A DNA stretch of 13,124 bases from Collinsella sp. (lineage in GTDB: Bacteria; Actinomycetota; Coriobacteriia; Coriobacteriales; Coriobacteriaceae), in NCBI GenBank assembly GCA_018382295.1, contig JAGZQF010000041.1, positions 1 through 13,124 of the forward strand, given 5' to 3'. Every line of letters begins with the position of its first letter. Position 1 is the stretch's first letter. Shown in pieces: positions 6,057-13,086 of the stretch. The translations under genes were made by a program, and so were the position numbers. A model generated the notes under the pieces. It saw nothing but the letters and a program-made list of their open reading frames with translations. It was not told where the DNA came from and ran no database searches.

Positions 6057-6780
6057 AGGCGATGGCTTGGCGCTGAAGCTCGATGAGCTCGGCGATACCC
6101 TTGTCGCCCAGGTCGAGCAGGGCGTTGAGGCGCTTGCGGTCAAAGGGCGCCTGCTCGCCGGTGCCCTGGAGCTCGATCATCTCGCCGGTGTCGGTGGCGA
6201 CGAGGTTCATGTCGACCTCGGCGTGACTGTCCTCGGAATAATCGAGGTCAAGCAGCGTATTGCCGTCGACAACGCCCATGGAGATGGCAGCCACCTGGCC
6301 GATAAGCGGGATGCGCTCGATCTTGCCCGCCTCGACCCACATGGCGAGGGCGTCGTGCAGCGCCACCCAGGCGCCGGTGATGCTCGCTGTACGCGTGCCG
6401 CCATCGGCCTGAATCACATCGCAGTCGACGGTGACGGTGTACTCGCCGAGCGCCTTCATGTTGACAACGGTACGCAGGCTGCGGCCAATGAGGCGCTCGA
6501 TCTCCATGGAGCGACCCTTGCGGTTGGCGTGCTCGCGCTTGCAGCGCTTGCCGGTCGACGCCGGCAGCATGGCGTATTCCGCGGTCACCCAGCCGGCCTT
6601 AGCTCCCTTTCGCCAGCCCGGCACGCCCTCCTCGATAGTGGCGGCGCACAGCACGCGCGTGTCACCGAACTCGGCCAGACACGAGCCGTGAGCGTGCTTC
6701 ATGACGCCACGGGTGAGCTTAACGGGGCGCAACTCGTTGGCGGCGCGACCGTTGGCGCGGTTGACCTGCATGTACTCCAT
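6055..6780 (-). CDS. rph: Ribonuclease PH
   Basis: RNase PH is a phosphate-dependent 3'-5' exoribonuclease that trims tRNA precursors and other structured RNAs. It works as a hexamer ring. The 241-residue product has the usual length (E. coli 238). The N-terminus has the family pattern ELRPVKLTRGV (16-26). RKGRSMEIERLIGRSLR (87-103) is the signature helix, GGTRTA (127-132) binds phosphate, and LLDLDYSED (176-184) provides acidic residues. The start is supported by AAAGGAAA 7 bases upstream. murI lies 54 bases upstream and rdgB follows 141 bases downstream. An rph-rdgB neighbourhood is common in Gram-positives and actinobacteria. Confidence 0.96.
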   Translation of the reverse strand: MEYMQVNRANGRAANELRPVKLTRGVMKHAHGSCLAEFGDTRVLCAATIEEGVPGWRKGAKAGWVTAEYAMLPASTGKRCKREHANRKGRSMEIERLIGRSLRTVVNMKALGEYTVTVDCDVIQADGGTRTASITGAWVALHDALAMWVEAGKIERIPLIGQVAAISMGVVDGNTLLDLDYSEDSHAEVDMNLVATDTGEMIELQGTGEQAPFDRKRLNALLDLGDKGIAELIELQRQAIA

Positions 6781-6834
6781 AGAAATTTCCTTTCGGCAAA
6801 AGATGTGGCGAAGGCTCTGGCAGCTGCCTTACAT

Positions 6835-7719
6835 CTATTTCAGCTCATCGATATCGATATGTTCGATGCTCTTGAGCGGCTGACCAAAGATAAAGCTGCC
6901 CGCCACCGCAAACTCGGCAATGTTATCGGCCGTCGTGGCAAAACGATGCTGCGGCTCGGCGGCGTCGCCCGCCAGCTGCTCGCGGCGCGTGAGGATATCG
7001 GTCAGCTCGCGCGTGGTCTCCTCGGCGGAACTCACGACGCGCACCCCAGGCCCCAGCGCATGGCGGATAGGTCCCACCAACAGCGGAAAATGCGTACAGC
7101 CGAGCACCACGGTATCGATGCCGTGGTCGCGCAGCGGCTCAACCGTGGCACCCACCAGCGCACGCACGGCAGGCGTATCGAAGATGTCCTCGTTCTCAAG
7201 CCACTGTTCCTGCAGATGTGCACCCGAGGCGAGCTCGTGTTCGACAACCTCGACAAAGCTCGAGGCAGGACAGCCGTATACATCGACACCGGCATCCAGG
7301 TCCTGAATGGCGCGCGTGTAGGCGCCCGAGCGAATAGTGAGGTTGGTGGCGAGCACGCCCACGCGACGCGTACGCGTGCTGTTGATTGCCGCACGGGCAC
7401 CCGGCGCGATCACACCGATCACGGGAACGTCGAACACCTGCTGGGCCAGACGCAAGGCCGCAGCGGTCGCCGTGTTGCAGGCGATGACCATAATCTTGAC
7501 GTCGTGCTTCGAAAGCCAACGACCCGCCTGCAACGCAAACGAGCGCACTTCATCCTCGGTGCGGGTGCCGTAGGGGCAGCGCTTGGTGTCGCCAAAGTAG
7601 TAGACGGACTCGTGCGGCAGCGCCGTCGCAATCGCGCGCGCAACCGTCAGACCGCCCAAACCAGAATCGAACACGCCAATCGGGCGCGTGTCGCCTGCCG
7701 GATTCTCGATATCGGACAT
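6835..7719 (-). CDS. murI: Glutamate racemase
   Basis: MurI interconverts L- and D-glutamate without a cofactor and supplies D-Glu for the peptidoglycan stem peptide. The 294-residue product has both catalytic cysteines: C81 in ACNTA and C208 in GCTHFPLL. The N-terminal DSGLGG (18-23) and CPYGTR (48-53) substrate motifs are intact. FATTAD lies near the C-terminus (260-265). The ATG is preceded by GGTGAGG very close to the start, which pairs with the end of 16S rRNA mainly through GGTGA. The HAD phosphatase gene ends 51 bases upstream. murE, two genes upstream, uses the product of the same pathway, so the cluster is partly a cell-wall unit. Confidence 0.96.
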   Translation of the reverse strand: MSDIENPAGDTRPIGVFDSGLGGLTVARAIATALPHESVYYFGDTKRCPYGTRTEDEVRSFALQAGRWLSKHDVKIMVIACNTATAAALRLAQQVFDVPVIGVIAPGARAAINSTRTRRVGVLATNLTIRSGAYTRAIQDLDAGVDVYGCPASSFVEVVEHELASGAHLQEQWLENEDIFDTPAVRALVGATVEPLRDHGIDTVVLGCTHFPLLVGPIRHALGPGVRVVSSAEETTRELTDILTRREQLAGDAAEPQHRFATTADNIAEFAVAGSFIFGQPLKSIEHIDIDELK

Positions 7720-7770
7720 TACCTCACCAGTCTCTCTCGAAAAGACATGTCCAAGTGCGGCGGCGCCGCG

Positions 7771-8682
7771 CTACGAACGCGCCGCGACCAGCAGCTCTGC
7801 CGTCGCCGCCCAACCGTCGACAATTTTGCCGCGCGTAACGAAAGCGTTCTCGCAAGCAGCCAGGAACTCGGGCGCGCCGGCGCTCGTCAGGCCATTCTCG
7901 ACCAGGCAGAACGTGCCCACGTGATCGGCCATGTAGAAGTCGGACTCGGAATCGCCGAGCGCGAGCGTCTCCTCGCGCTCGATCCCCAGGTGCTCGCAGA
8001 AGCGCGCAATGGCGACGCCTTTGTTGAGGCCCGCGGGGTTGATGTTGAATGCGCGACCGTCCTCGATGCGATGGAGCTCGAGCGTCGTCGGCTTGGACAG
8101 ATGCGTCAGGTGACCGTTGCAAGCCCAGATCAGACCGCAGCCGGCCTCGTCCAGGATGGCCTGGACCTCATCGTCGGGCACATCGCCGCGCATGCCGACG
8201 GTGACCTCACGGTACTTGTAGCCGGTCGACATGTCGTTGTGGTACTCGATCTTGTGCGGCCAGCGGGCAAGGATCTTCTCGCACACGCCGGTCTGCTCGA
8301 TCACCTGGTGCGGCGTGAGGCCGCAAGAGGGGTCGTAGGGCATGTCGCCGGTCAGATACTCCCAATCGTTGGCTTTGAGGTCGTACATGACCAGGCCGCC
8401 CATCTCGCCGATGTAGGAGTTGAGGCCGAGCACGCGCGCGTCCTCGTGGATCATGGTACGGTTGCGGCCCGAGGTGGGAACCACCTGAATACCAGCGCGA
8501 GCGAGCGCCACGACGGCCTCAACGAGTTTGGTCGAGGGGTTGCCGTCGTTGTCGCGCAGCACGCACGAGCCGGGTGCGAGCATCGTGGCATCCAGGTCGG
8601 TAAAGACGTACTTGACCTTGGCCAAGCGCTCGCGCATCTCGCCCGAAAGCTCAGCGACGGTCGGCAGGGTATTGTGGAACAT
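7771..8682 (-). CDS. HAD-superfamily phosphatase, Cof-like
   Basis: The 303-residue product is a haloacid dehalogenase-type hydrolase with all four motifs. Motif I is TDLDAT (28-33), with nucleophile D29 and acid/base D31. Motif II is T70/S71 in PTSGRN, motif III is K221 in NKG, and motif IV is GDSESD (243-248). The large insert between motifs II and III (about 80-215) is a type IIB cap, as in Cof-like sugar or nucleotide phosphatases. The substrate cannot be named from sequence. I chose the ATG at 8680-8682 because GGAG lies 5 bases upstream. An in-frame ATG 14 codons earlier has no ribosome binding site. The gene sits between murE and murI, so a sugar-phosphate or cell-wall-precursor substrate is possible but not shown. 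Confidence 0.88.
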   Translation of the reverse strand: MFHNTLPTVAELSGEMRERLAKVKYVFTDLDATMLAPGSCVLRDNDGNPSTKLVEAVVALARAGIQVVPTSGRNRTMIHEDARVLGLNSYIGEMGGLVMYDLKANDWEYLTGDMPYDPSCGLTPHQVIEQTGVCEKILARWPHKIEYHNDMSTGYKYREVTVGMRGDVPDDEVQAILDEAGCGLIWACNGHLTHLSKPTTLELHRIEDGRAFNINPAGLNKGVAIARFCEHLGIEREETLALGDSESDFYMADHVGTFCLVENGLTSAGAPEFLAACENAFVTRGKIVDGWAATAELLVAARS

Positions 8683-8789
8683 GATTACTCCGTTTACGTA
8701 GAAGGGTTTGGACTTGGACGGCATGTTTTGATTGAGGGAACACGCTTATGGCGACAGCGCACTCAGGGCGCCGCCGTCATCATGGTTCA

Positions 8790-10352
8790 TTAGTCGAACT
8801 GGGTAACATCGATCAGGCGATTGGCCAGCGAAAGGTCGCTCTCGATGGGCACGAACTCGTCGCCCACGTGCATGAGCTCCTCGTCACCCTTTGCCAGCAG
8901 CAAGACAATGGTGGGAGCATCGGGGTTGACGTACTCCTCGCGCGCCGCCTTGAACGCCGCGTACACAGCGGCTTCGCGATCGAGGATGATCTTGTTCGGC
9001 GTATCGTCGGGAACATGTTCGGCAAGCTCGCGACAGACCTTCATCGGGTCCTCGTGAGCCGGGTCCTCATTGGCAAAAATCATCAGGTCGGAATATGGTG
9101 CGGCCTCGCGCGGAAGCTGCTCGCGGCGCTCCTGCGCCTTGCCGCCGGCAGCGCCAAACACTGCGATGACCGGGCTGGCGGGAAACGCGCGCTTGACCGA
9201 CGAGAAAAGCGAACGGAACGAAAGCTGGTTGTGCGCATAGTCAACGACGCAGATCACGCGGCCGTCCTTCGACTCCACGACCTCCATACGGCCCGGCACA
9301 CGCAGTTTGGAGAGGCCCTTCTTGATGGCATCGATACCGATGCCGATCTCGCGCGCAGCGGCGATAGCGACCAGCGCGTTCTCCACGTTAAAGTCTCCCG
9401 CGATACCCAGCAGGACCTTCTCCCCCACCTCGGACTCGTCGGCACACAGGCCATGCAAGTTGAACTCGATGCTAAAGCCGACCATGCGTACGTCGCTCGC
9501 CCACAGGCTTGCCTCGGGATGCTCGACGCCAACGGTCACCAAGCGCTCGGCCGTCGACGCTGCCTCCAGCACACGGTCGACCTCTTCGGTGCCCAGATTC
9601 ACCACGGCGGTCTTTGCCTGGTCAAAGATCCTGAGTTTGCTCTCAAAATAATCCTCGAAGGTCGGGTGCTCGATCGGCGAGATGTGGTCGCGGCCGATGT
9701 TGAGGAAGCACGCCACGTCAAACGGCAGATTCTCGACGCGTTGGTACTTGAGCGCCTGGCTCGAGACCTCCATGACCATGGACTGGCGACCGGACATGCG
9801 GCAGTTGGCGATATGGCGCCAGACCTCGGGGGCCTCGGGCGTAGTATTGGTGCTCTCGTAGCACTCGATGCCATCGTCGGTACTCACCGAGCCGATCATG
9901 CCGCAGGACTCGCCCGCCGCTTTGATGATGGACTGGAGCATAAAAGCGGCCGTGGTCTTTCCCTTGGTGCCGGTGATGCCCACGATCTTGACGTCGTGGT
10001 CGGGACGGTCGTAGACCTCCGGCGGCAACAGGGCCATGGCCGTGCGAACACTATCAACAACCAGCATCGCAGCACCGCTCTCCTTCGCCAGCGGCTCCAG
10101 AGACTCGACCAGCGACTCCTCGCACACGAATGCGACGGCGCCCGCATCGAGCGCCATGCTCAAAAACGCGGGCTTAAAGGCAGCACCTTTGCAAAAGAAT
10201 ACGTCACCTGCCGAGACCGCGCGCGAATCAAACGAGCAGCCGGTCACGGCACGCTCGTCAACCTGCTCTGATGCGCGCAGCTCGCCGCACACATCGAGAA
10301 GCTTGGCAAGCGTATCGACCGTGGTCACGGTCGCGGAATCCGAATGGTGCAT
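8790..10352 (-). CDS. murE: UDP-N-acetylmuramyl-tripeptide synthetase (MurE)
   Basis: MurE adds the third amino acid of the peptidoglycan stem to UDP-MurNAc-L-Ala-D-Glu in the cytoplasm, using ATP. The 520-residue product has the Mur ligase order. The N-terminal UDP-binding domain is at 1-115. The ATP P-loop GTKGKTT is at 128-134, TNTTPEAP at 168-175 and MEVSSQAL at 194-201. The carbamylated lysine is K239, and DYAHNQ is at 371-376. The residue-selecting motif reads ANEDPAHEDP (427-436) in place of the DNPR of meso-diaminopimelate enzymes, with Ala where Arg binds DAP. Nearby GAAGGKAQERR and LLLAKGDEE also depart from the DAP type. I infer L-Lys or L-Orn addition. Upstream of the start is AAAGGTGAAAG, and a TACTAT (10391-10396, minus strand) could be a -10 box. 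It follows asnB after a terminator. Confidence 0.92.
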   Translation of the reverse strand: MHHSDSATVTTVDTLAKLLDVCGELRASEQVDERAVTGCSFDSRAVSAGDVFFCKGAAFKPAFLSMALDAGAVAFVCEESLVESLEPLAKESGAAMLVVDSVRTAMALLPPEVYDRPDHDVKIVGITGTKGKTTAAFMLQSIIKAAGESCGMIGSVSTDDGIECYESTNTTPEAPEVWRHIANCRMSGRQSMVMEVSSQALKYQRVENLPFDVACFLNIGRDHISPIEHPTFEDYFESKLRIFDQAKTAVVNLGTEEVDRVLEAASTAERLVTVGVEHPEASLWASDVRMVGFSIEFNLHGLCADESEVGEKVLLGIAGDFNVENALVAIAAAREIGIGIDAIKKGLSKLRVPGRMEVVESKDGRVICVVDYAHNQLSFRSLFSSVKRAFPASPVIAVFGAAGGKAQERREQLPREAAPYSDLMIFANEDPAHEDPMKVCRELAEHVPDDTPNKIILDREAAVYAAFKAAREEYVNPDAPTIVLLLAKGDEELMHVGDEFVPIESDLSLANRLIDVTQFD

Positions 10353-10414
10353 CTTTCACCTTTCTCAGCCATTTGGCAGGGACGATTTTCATAGTAACTG
10401 AAACGTGCTCGCGC

Positions 10415-10439
10415 AAAAACGGCTCCCGGAGGAGCCGTT
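10415..10439 (-). terminator. Intrinsic terminator of asnB
   Basis: On the minus strand AACGGCTCC pairs perfectly with GGAGCCGTT around the 4-base loop TCCG, and the T run totals five bases. It begins about 25 bases after the asnB stop and separates asnB from murE. Confidence 0.87.
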
Positions 10440-10464
10440 ACGCGCAGGCATTCGTAGGCCGAGG

Positions 10465-12345
10465 CTAGGCAGCCTGAACAGAAGGCTGGCCCTCGTCGAT
10501 AAAGAAGCGCTTGTACCACACTAGGAACACGAGCGGCGTATAGATCTTGCGCTGGAAATCGCCCTTGCCCGCAAAGTGCAGATCGAGCAGGTGCATGAGC
10601 TCGTCGGTATTGAAGAACTCACTTGCCCACGGCGCGGTGAAGTACTCCTTGACATAGTCGTACCACTTTTGCTCGCGCAGCCAGTAGACAATCGGCACCG
10701 GGAAGCCCACCTTGGGACGGGTGGCCCACTCATCGGGCAGCGACTTGTTGGCAGCGTGGCGGAGTACCTGTTTGTTGCCGTTCTCGTTGATGCGGTAGCG
10801 GTCGGGAATGTGCTCGGCGAACTCCATGACTTTGCGGTCCAGGAAGGGCACGCGCAGCTCCAGCGAGTGCGCCATGCACATCTTGTCGGCCTTGAGCAGA
10901 ATGTCGCCCGGGAGCCACATGTTCATGTCCAGGTACTGCTTCTTGACCAGTTCGGGCTGACCCTTCACGCGTGCGTAGATGGGTGCAGCGAGCTCGAAGG
11001 CGCCGTCGCCGGTGTTGTACTCGGGCTTGAGCACGCCGTCGACCTCGCGCTCCGGCCATACCAAAGCCTGTCCCAGGAACGACTTCTCGGGAATCTCGGC
11101 ACCCTTGACCAGGAAGTTATGTCCCTTGAAGTACGGCATATGCAGCGCCAGGTTACCGAGCGCGCGACGGATGGGCAGCGGCACCATCTTTTTGTACTTG
11201 CGCACCGGGACCGTATCCTCGTAGTAGGCGTAGCCGCCAAAGAGTTCGTCGGCGCCTTCGCCCGAAAGCACCACGGTGACGTCTTTGCGGGCCATCTCGG
11301 CCAAGAACCACAGCGGCACGGAAGACAGGTTGGACTGCGGCTCGTCCATGTGATACTGGATATCCTCAAGCGCACCGAAGAACTCGTCGGCGGTAATCAT
11401 CTTGCGAACGTTCTCGACGCCGAGCTTATCGGAAAGCTCCTTGGCGTAGTTGGTCTCGTTGAAGTTCTTGTAGTCAAAGCCCACCGAGAAGGTCTTGTCG
11501 GGCATAAGGCAAGCGGCGATGTAGCTGGAGTCGACGCCACCGGAGAGGAACGACGCGACCTTGACGTCGGCGATGCGATGGGCCTCGACGCTCTCGTGCA
11601 CGACCTCGTCCAGCTCGTCGACATACTCTTCGAACGGCTTCTCGACGGCAGAGTAATCGCAATCCCAGTAGCGCTCGATGTTCATCTTGCCGGTCGGGAT
11701 ATCGACGGTAAAGTAGTGCGCCGGCGGCAGCTTGTAGACGCCCTCGAAGAAGGTCTCCTCGGTTGCCGAATACTGCAGCGTCATGTACGGACGCAGGGCC
11801 TTTTTGTTGACCGCCTTGTGGAAGTGCGGGTAGTCTAGGAAGCTCTTGATCTCGGAGCCAAAGAGCACGCCCGGAGCGCCGTCGCCCGCATCGGCCATGG
11901 GATAGTAGTAAAGCGGCTTGATGCCAAAGATGTCGCGGGCGCCAAAAAGCTTGTTCTTCTTTTTGTCCCAGATGACGAAGGCGTACATACCGCGCAGGCG
12001 ATCGAGGACGGCCTCGCCCCACTCCTCGTAGCCGTGCAGGAGGCTCTCGGTGTCGGCGCCGCAATGGAACTTGTAGCCCTTGGCTTCGAGCTCGGAACGG
12101 AGTTCTTGGAAGTTGTAGATCTCGCCGTTAAAGACGATAACGACGCTACCGTCCTCGTTGGCCATAGGTTGGGCGCCAGCCTCGGTCAGGTCGAGGATCG
12201 ACAGGCGGCGGAAGCCGAGGGCAACGCGGCCGTCGATAAACTGACCGCCCATGTCGGGACCGCGATGGACGATGCGGTCCATCATCTTGGTGAGCACCTC
12301 GGATTGGTTATCCGTCCCACCGACAAAACCGACAAAACCGCACAT
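10465..12345 (-). CDS. asnB: Asparagine synthetase, glutamine-hydrolysing
   Basis: AsnB makes asparagine from aspartate, ATP and glutamine-derived ammonia in the cytoplasm. The 626-residue product begins MCGFVGF, so C2 becomes the N-terminal nucleophile of the class II glutaminase domain (2 to about 210). FRRLSILD (45-52), NGEIYN (73-78) and GADTE (96-100) complete that site. The synthetase domain has the PP-loop SGGVDSS (268-274) and SGEGADELFGGY (361-372). The length is close to B. subtilis AsnB (632) and longer than E. coli AsnB (554). The start is fixed by C2 and by GAGGGG 7 bases upstream. It is a single-gene unit, with a strong terminator downstream and tRNA-Val divergent upstream. Confidence 0.95.
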   Translation of the reverse strand: MCGFVGFVGGTDNQSEVLTKMMDRIVHRGPDMGGQFIDGRVALGFRRLSILDLTEAGAQPMANEDGSVVIVFNGEIYNFQELRSELEAKGYKFHCGADTESLLHGYEEWGEAVLDRLRGMYAFVIWDKKKNKLFGARDIFGIKPLYYYPMADAGDGAPGVLFGSEIKSFLDYPHFHKAVNKKALRPYMTLQYSATEETFFEGVYKLPPAHYFTVDIPTGKMNIERYWDCDYSAVEKPFEEYVDELDEVVHESVEAHRIADVKVASFLSGGVDSSYIAACLMPDKTFSVGFDYKNFNETNYAKELSDKLGVENVRKMITADEFFGALEDIQYHMDEPQSNLSSVPLWFLAEMARKDVTVVLSGEGADELFGGYAYYEDTVPVRKYKKMVPLPIRRALGNLALHMPYFKGHNFLVKGAEIPEKSFLGQALVWPEREVDGVLKPEYNTGDGAFELAAPIYARVKGQPELVKKQYLDMNMWLPGDILLKADKMCMAHSLELRVPFLDRKVMEFAEHIPDRYRINENGNKQVLRHAANKSLPDEWATRPKVGFPVPIVYWLREQKWYDYVKEYFTAPWASEFFNTDELMHLLDLHFAGKGDFQRKIYTPLVFLVWYKRFFIDEGQPSVQAA

Positions 12346-12396
12346 ATACTATCCCCTCTGCTGTTGCTGGGCATCAAATCGAATCAGTAGCTTTTG

Positions 12397-12402
12397 AGTA
12401 TA
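12397..12402 (-). promoter_or_regulatory. Candidate -10 box of asnB
   Basis: The minus strand reads TATACT here, about 50 bases before the asnB start. No good -35 hexamer sits 16-18 bases upstream, so an activator or an extended context may be needed. The whole gap to tRNA-Val (12346-12532) shows no gene. Confidence 0.35.
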
Positions 12403-12513
12403 CCCGAGGGCGTAAAGAGGGGCGGAATGTTCAGGCAATCTCAACTGAATCAGCTCCGCTGTGACACGCGCGAGTTACCTTTAATGGATATGAGGTGAAT
12501 GAGGCGATTGTTT

Positions 12514-12522
12514 TGCTATACT
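12514..12522 (+). promoter_or_regulatory. Extended -10 promoter of tRNA-Val
   Basis: TGCTATACT matches an extended -10 element; TATACT is at 12517-12522. Ten bases separate it from the mature tRNA 5' end, a usual distance for a tRNA promoter. A clear -35 box is missing. Confidence 0.5.
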
Positions 12523-12532
12523 CTCTCCGCAC

Positions 12533-12608
12533 GGGCGATTGGCGCAACGGTTAGCGCAGGTGCTTTACACGCACAAGGCTGGGGGTTCGAATCCCTCATC
12601 GCCCACCA
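12533..12608 (+). tRNA. tRNA-Val (anticodon UAC)
   Basis: The 76-base gene folds as a cloverleaf. The acceptor arm is GGGCGAT/ATCGCCC and the D stem is GCGC/GCGC. The anticodon loop TTTACAC places TAC at positions 34-36, which reads valine codon GTA. The T arm is GGGGG-TTCGAAT-CCCTC. Discriminator A and CCA are encoded. The top pair of the anticodon stem (27-43) is G-A, a mild mismatch. It is the only complete plus-strand gene in the window. The last 18 bases of the tRNA are repeated at 12777-12794. Confidence 0.96.
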
Positions 12609-12681
12609 CTGATTTGATAGGCTCCCAGCAATGGGGGCCTTTCTTTTTTGGACCCATCGCAGAGGGATTCGAACCCGACAG
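12591..12681 (+). repeat. Direct repeat copy 1 (tRNA-Val 3' end plus terminator)
   Basis: This stretch of about 90 bp starts at ATCCCTC inside the tRNA-Val T arm. It carries the tRNA 3' end and CCA, the terminator, and a reversed T-arm-like GGGATTCGAACCCG (12664-12677). It recurs at 12777-12866 with only a few substitutions and a 1-base length difference. Confidence 0.9.
12619..12649 (+). terminator. Intrinsic terminator of tRNA-Val
   Basis: AGGCTCCC pairs with GGGGGCCT (one T-G wobble) around the loop AGCAAT, followed by TTCTTTTTT. It lies 10 bases after the tRNA CCA. Confidence 0.92.
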
Positions 12682-12776
12682 GGTGCGAAGCTGAGGAAAC
12701 GCGAAGCGTTTTCCAGCGCAGCACGCGAGGAGCGGAGCGACGAAGCGGATGCGGGCGGCGCCAGCCGCACGCGGAC
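12682..12776. other. GC-rich, hairpin-rich spacer between the two repeat copies
   Basis: This spacer of about 95 bp has no believable gene. It contains nested inverted repeats: GGAAACGC-GAA-GCGTTTTCC (one bulged T) and GCGGC-GCCA-GCCGC. Between them runs a GA-rich series of AGCG/GCGA motifs. Such composition is typical of structured intergenic repeats. Confidence 0.5.
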
Positions 12777-12866
12777 ATCCCTCATCGCCCACCACTGATT
12801 TGATAGGCTCCCAGCAATGGGAGCCTTTCTTTTTTGGGCCCAGCGCATGGGATTCGAACCCGCCAG
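12777..12866 (+). repeat. Direct repeat copy 2 (orphan tRNA-Val 3' end plus terminator)
   Basis: This is the second copy of the repeat of about 90 bp. It begins with the last 18 bases of tRNA-Val, including CCA, without the rest of the tRNA. A perfect terminator and a reversed T-arm-like GGGATTCGAACCCG (12849-12862) follow. The two copies start 186 bases apart. Because the match extends some 70 bases past the tRNA, it looks more like a tandem duplication than a simple attachment-site duplication. Confidence 0.9.
12805..12835 (+). terminator. Orphan terminator in repeat copy 2
   Basis: AGGCTCCC pairs perfectly with GGGAGCCT around AGCAAT, followed by TTCTTTTTT. It duplicates the tRNA-Val terminator. 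The single difference in its 3' arm turns the wobble of copy 1 into a Watson-Crick pair. No intact gene directly precedes it. Confidence 0.85.
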
Positions 12867-13086
12867 CACGTCTGTCACAAAGGCCGTGGCCAAATAATGG
12901 CAAAAATGAGTACTGCTACTTTGCTTGCAACATATAAACAGATAGTGTTTGCTTAGGTTACGCAACATATGTCCATTATAAGGACTAACAGTCAGATCAA
13001 AATCGTGTATTCATCGCCATTTCGACGGTCGCGCGCGCAGACGTGGTGTAAGAGTGTCCTGAGGTCCGTCGCTGCAAGTCCCGATG
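12867..13086. other. AT-rich intergenic stretch without a convincing gene
   Basis: The first 140 bases are visibly richer in A and T than the rest of the window. They include a small palindrome GGCC-GT-GGCC (about 12883-12892) and two direct GCAACATAT copies (12927-12935 and 12962-12970). A 16-codon ATG frame (12906-12956, plus strand) has no clear ribosome binding site. The remainder to 13086 shows nothing I can name. The contrast in composition suggests acquired or decayed DNA. Confidence 0.5.

Noticed and set aside
6067..8793. Plus-strand open frame of about 900 codons antisense to rph, murI and the HAD gene
   Set aside because: It mirrors real minus-strand genes and shows no domain I recognise. 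It has no ribosome binding site, and high-GC codon bias on the sense strand explains its length.
8748..10271. Plus-strand open frame of about 500 codons antisense to murE
   Set aside because: It is a shadow of murE, which has all Mur ligase motifs. The antisense product is low-complexity and unrecognisable.
10576..11838. Plus-strand open frame of about 420 codons antisense to asnB
   Set aside because: It is a shadow of asnB caused by codon bias. No start signal or recognisable domain is present.
12650..12730. Complete minus-strand tRNA suggested by GGGTTCGAATCCC
   Set aside because: No anticodon arm, D arm or pairing acceptor 5' half is found within tRNA length, so only a T-arm-like fragment exists.
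12591..12866. CRISPR-like array from the repeated segments
   Set aside because: There are only two copies of about 90 bp starting inside a tRNA and carrying terminators. Spacer and repeat sizes do not fit CRISPR.
12516..12968. Minus-strand open frame of 150 codons across the repeat copies and tRNA-Val
   Set aside because: It reads antisense through a tRNA, two terminators and the duplicated segment. Its repeated peptide simply reflects the DNA repeat.
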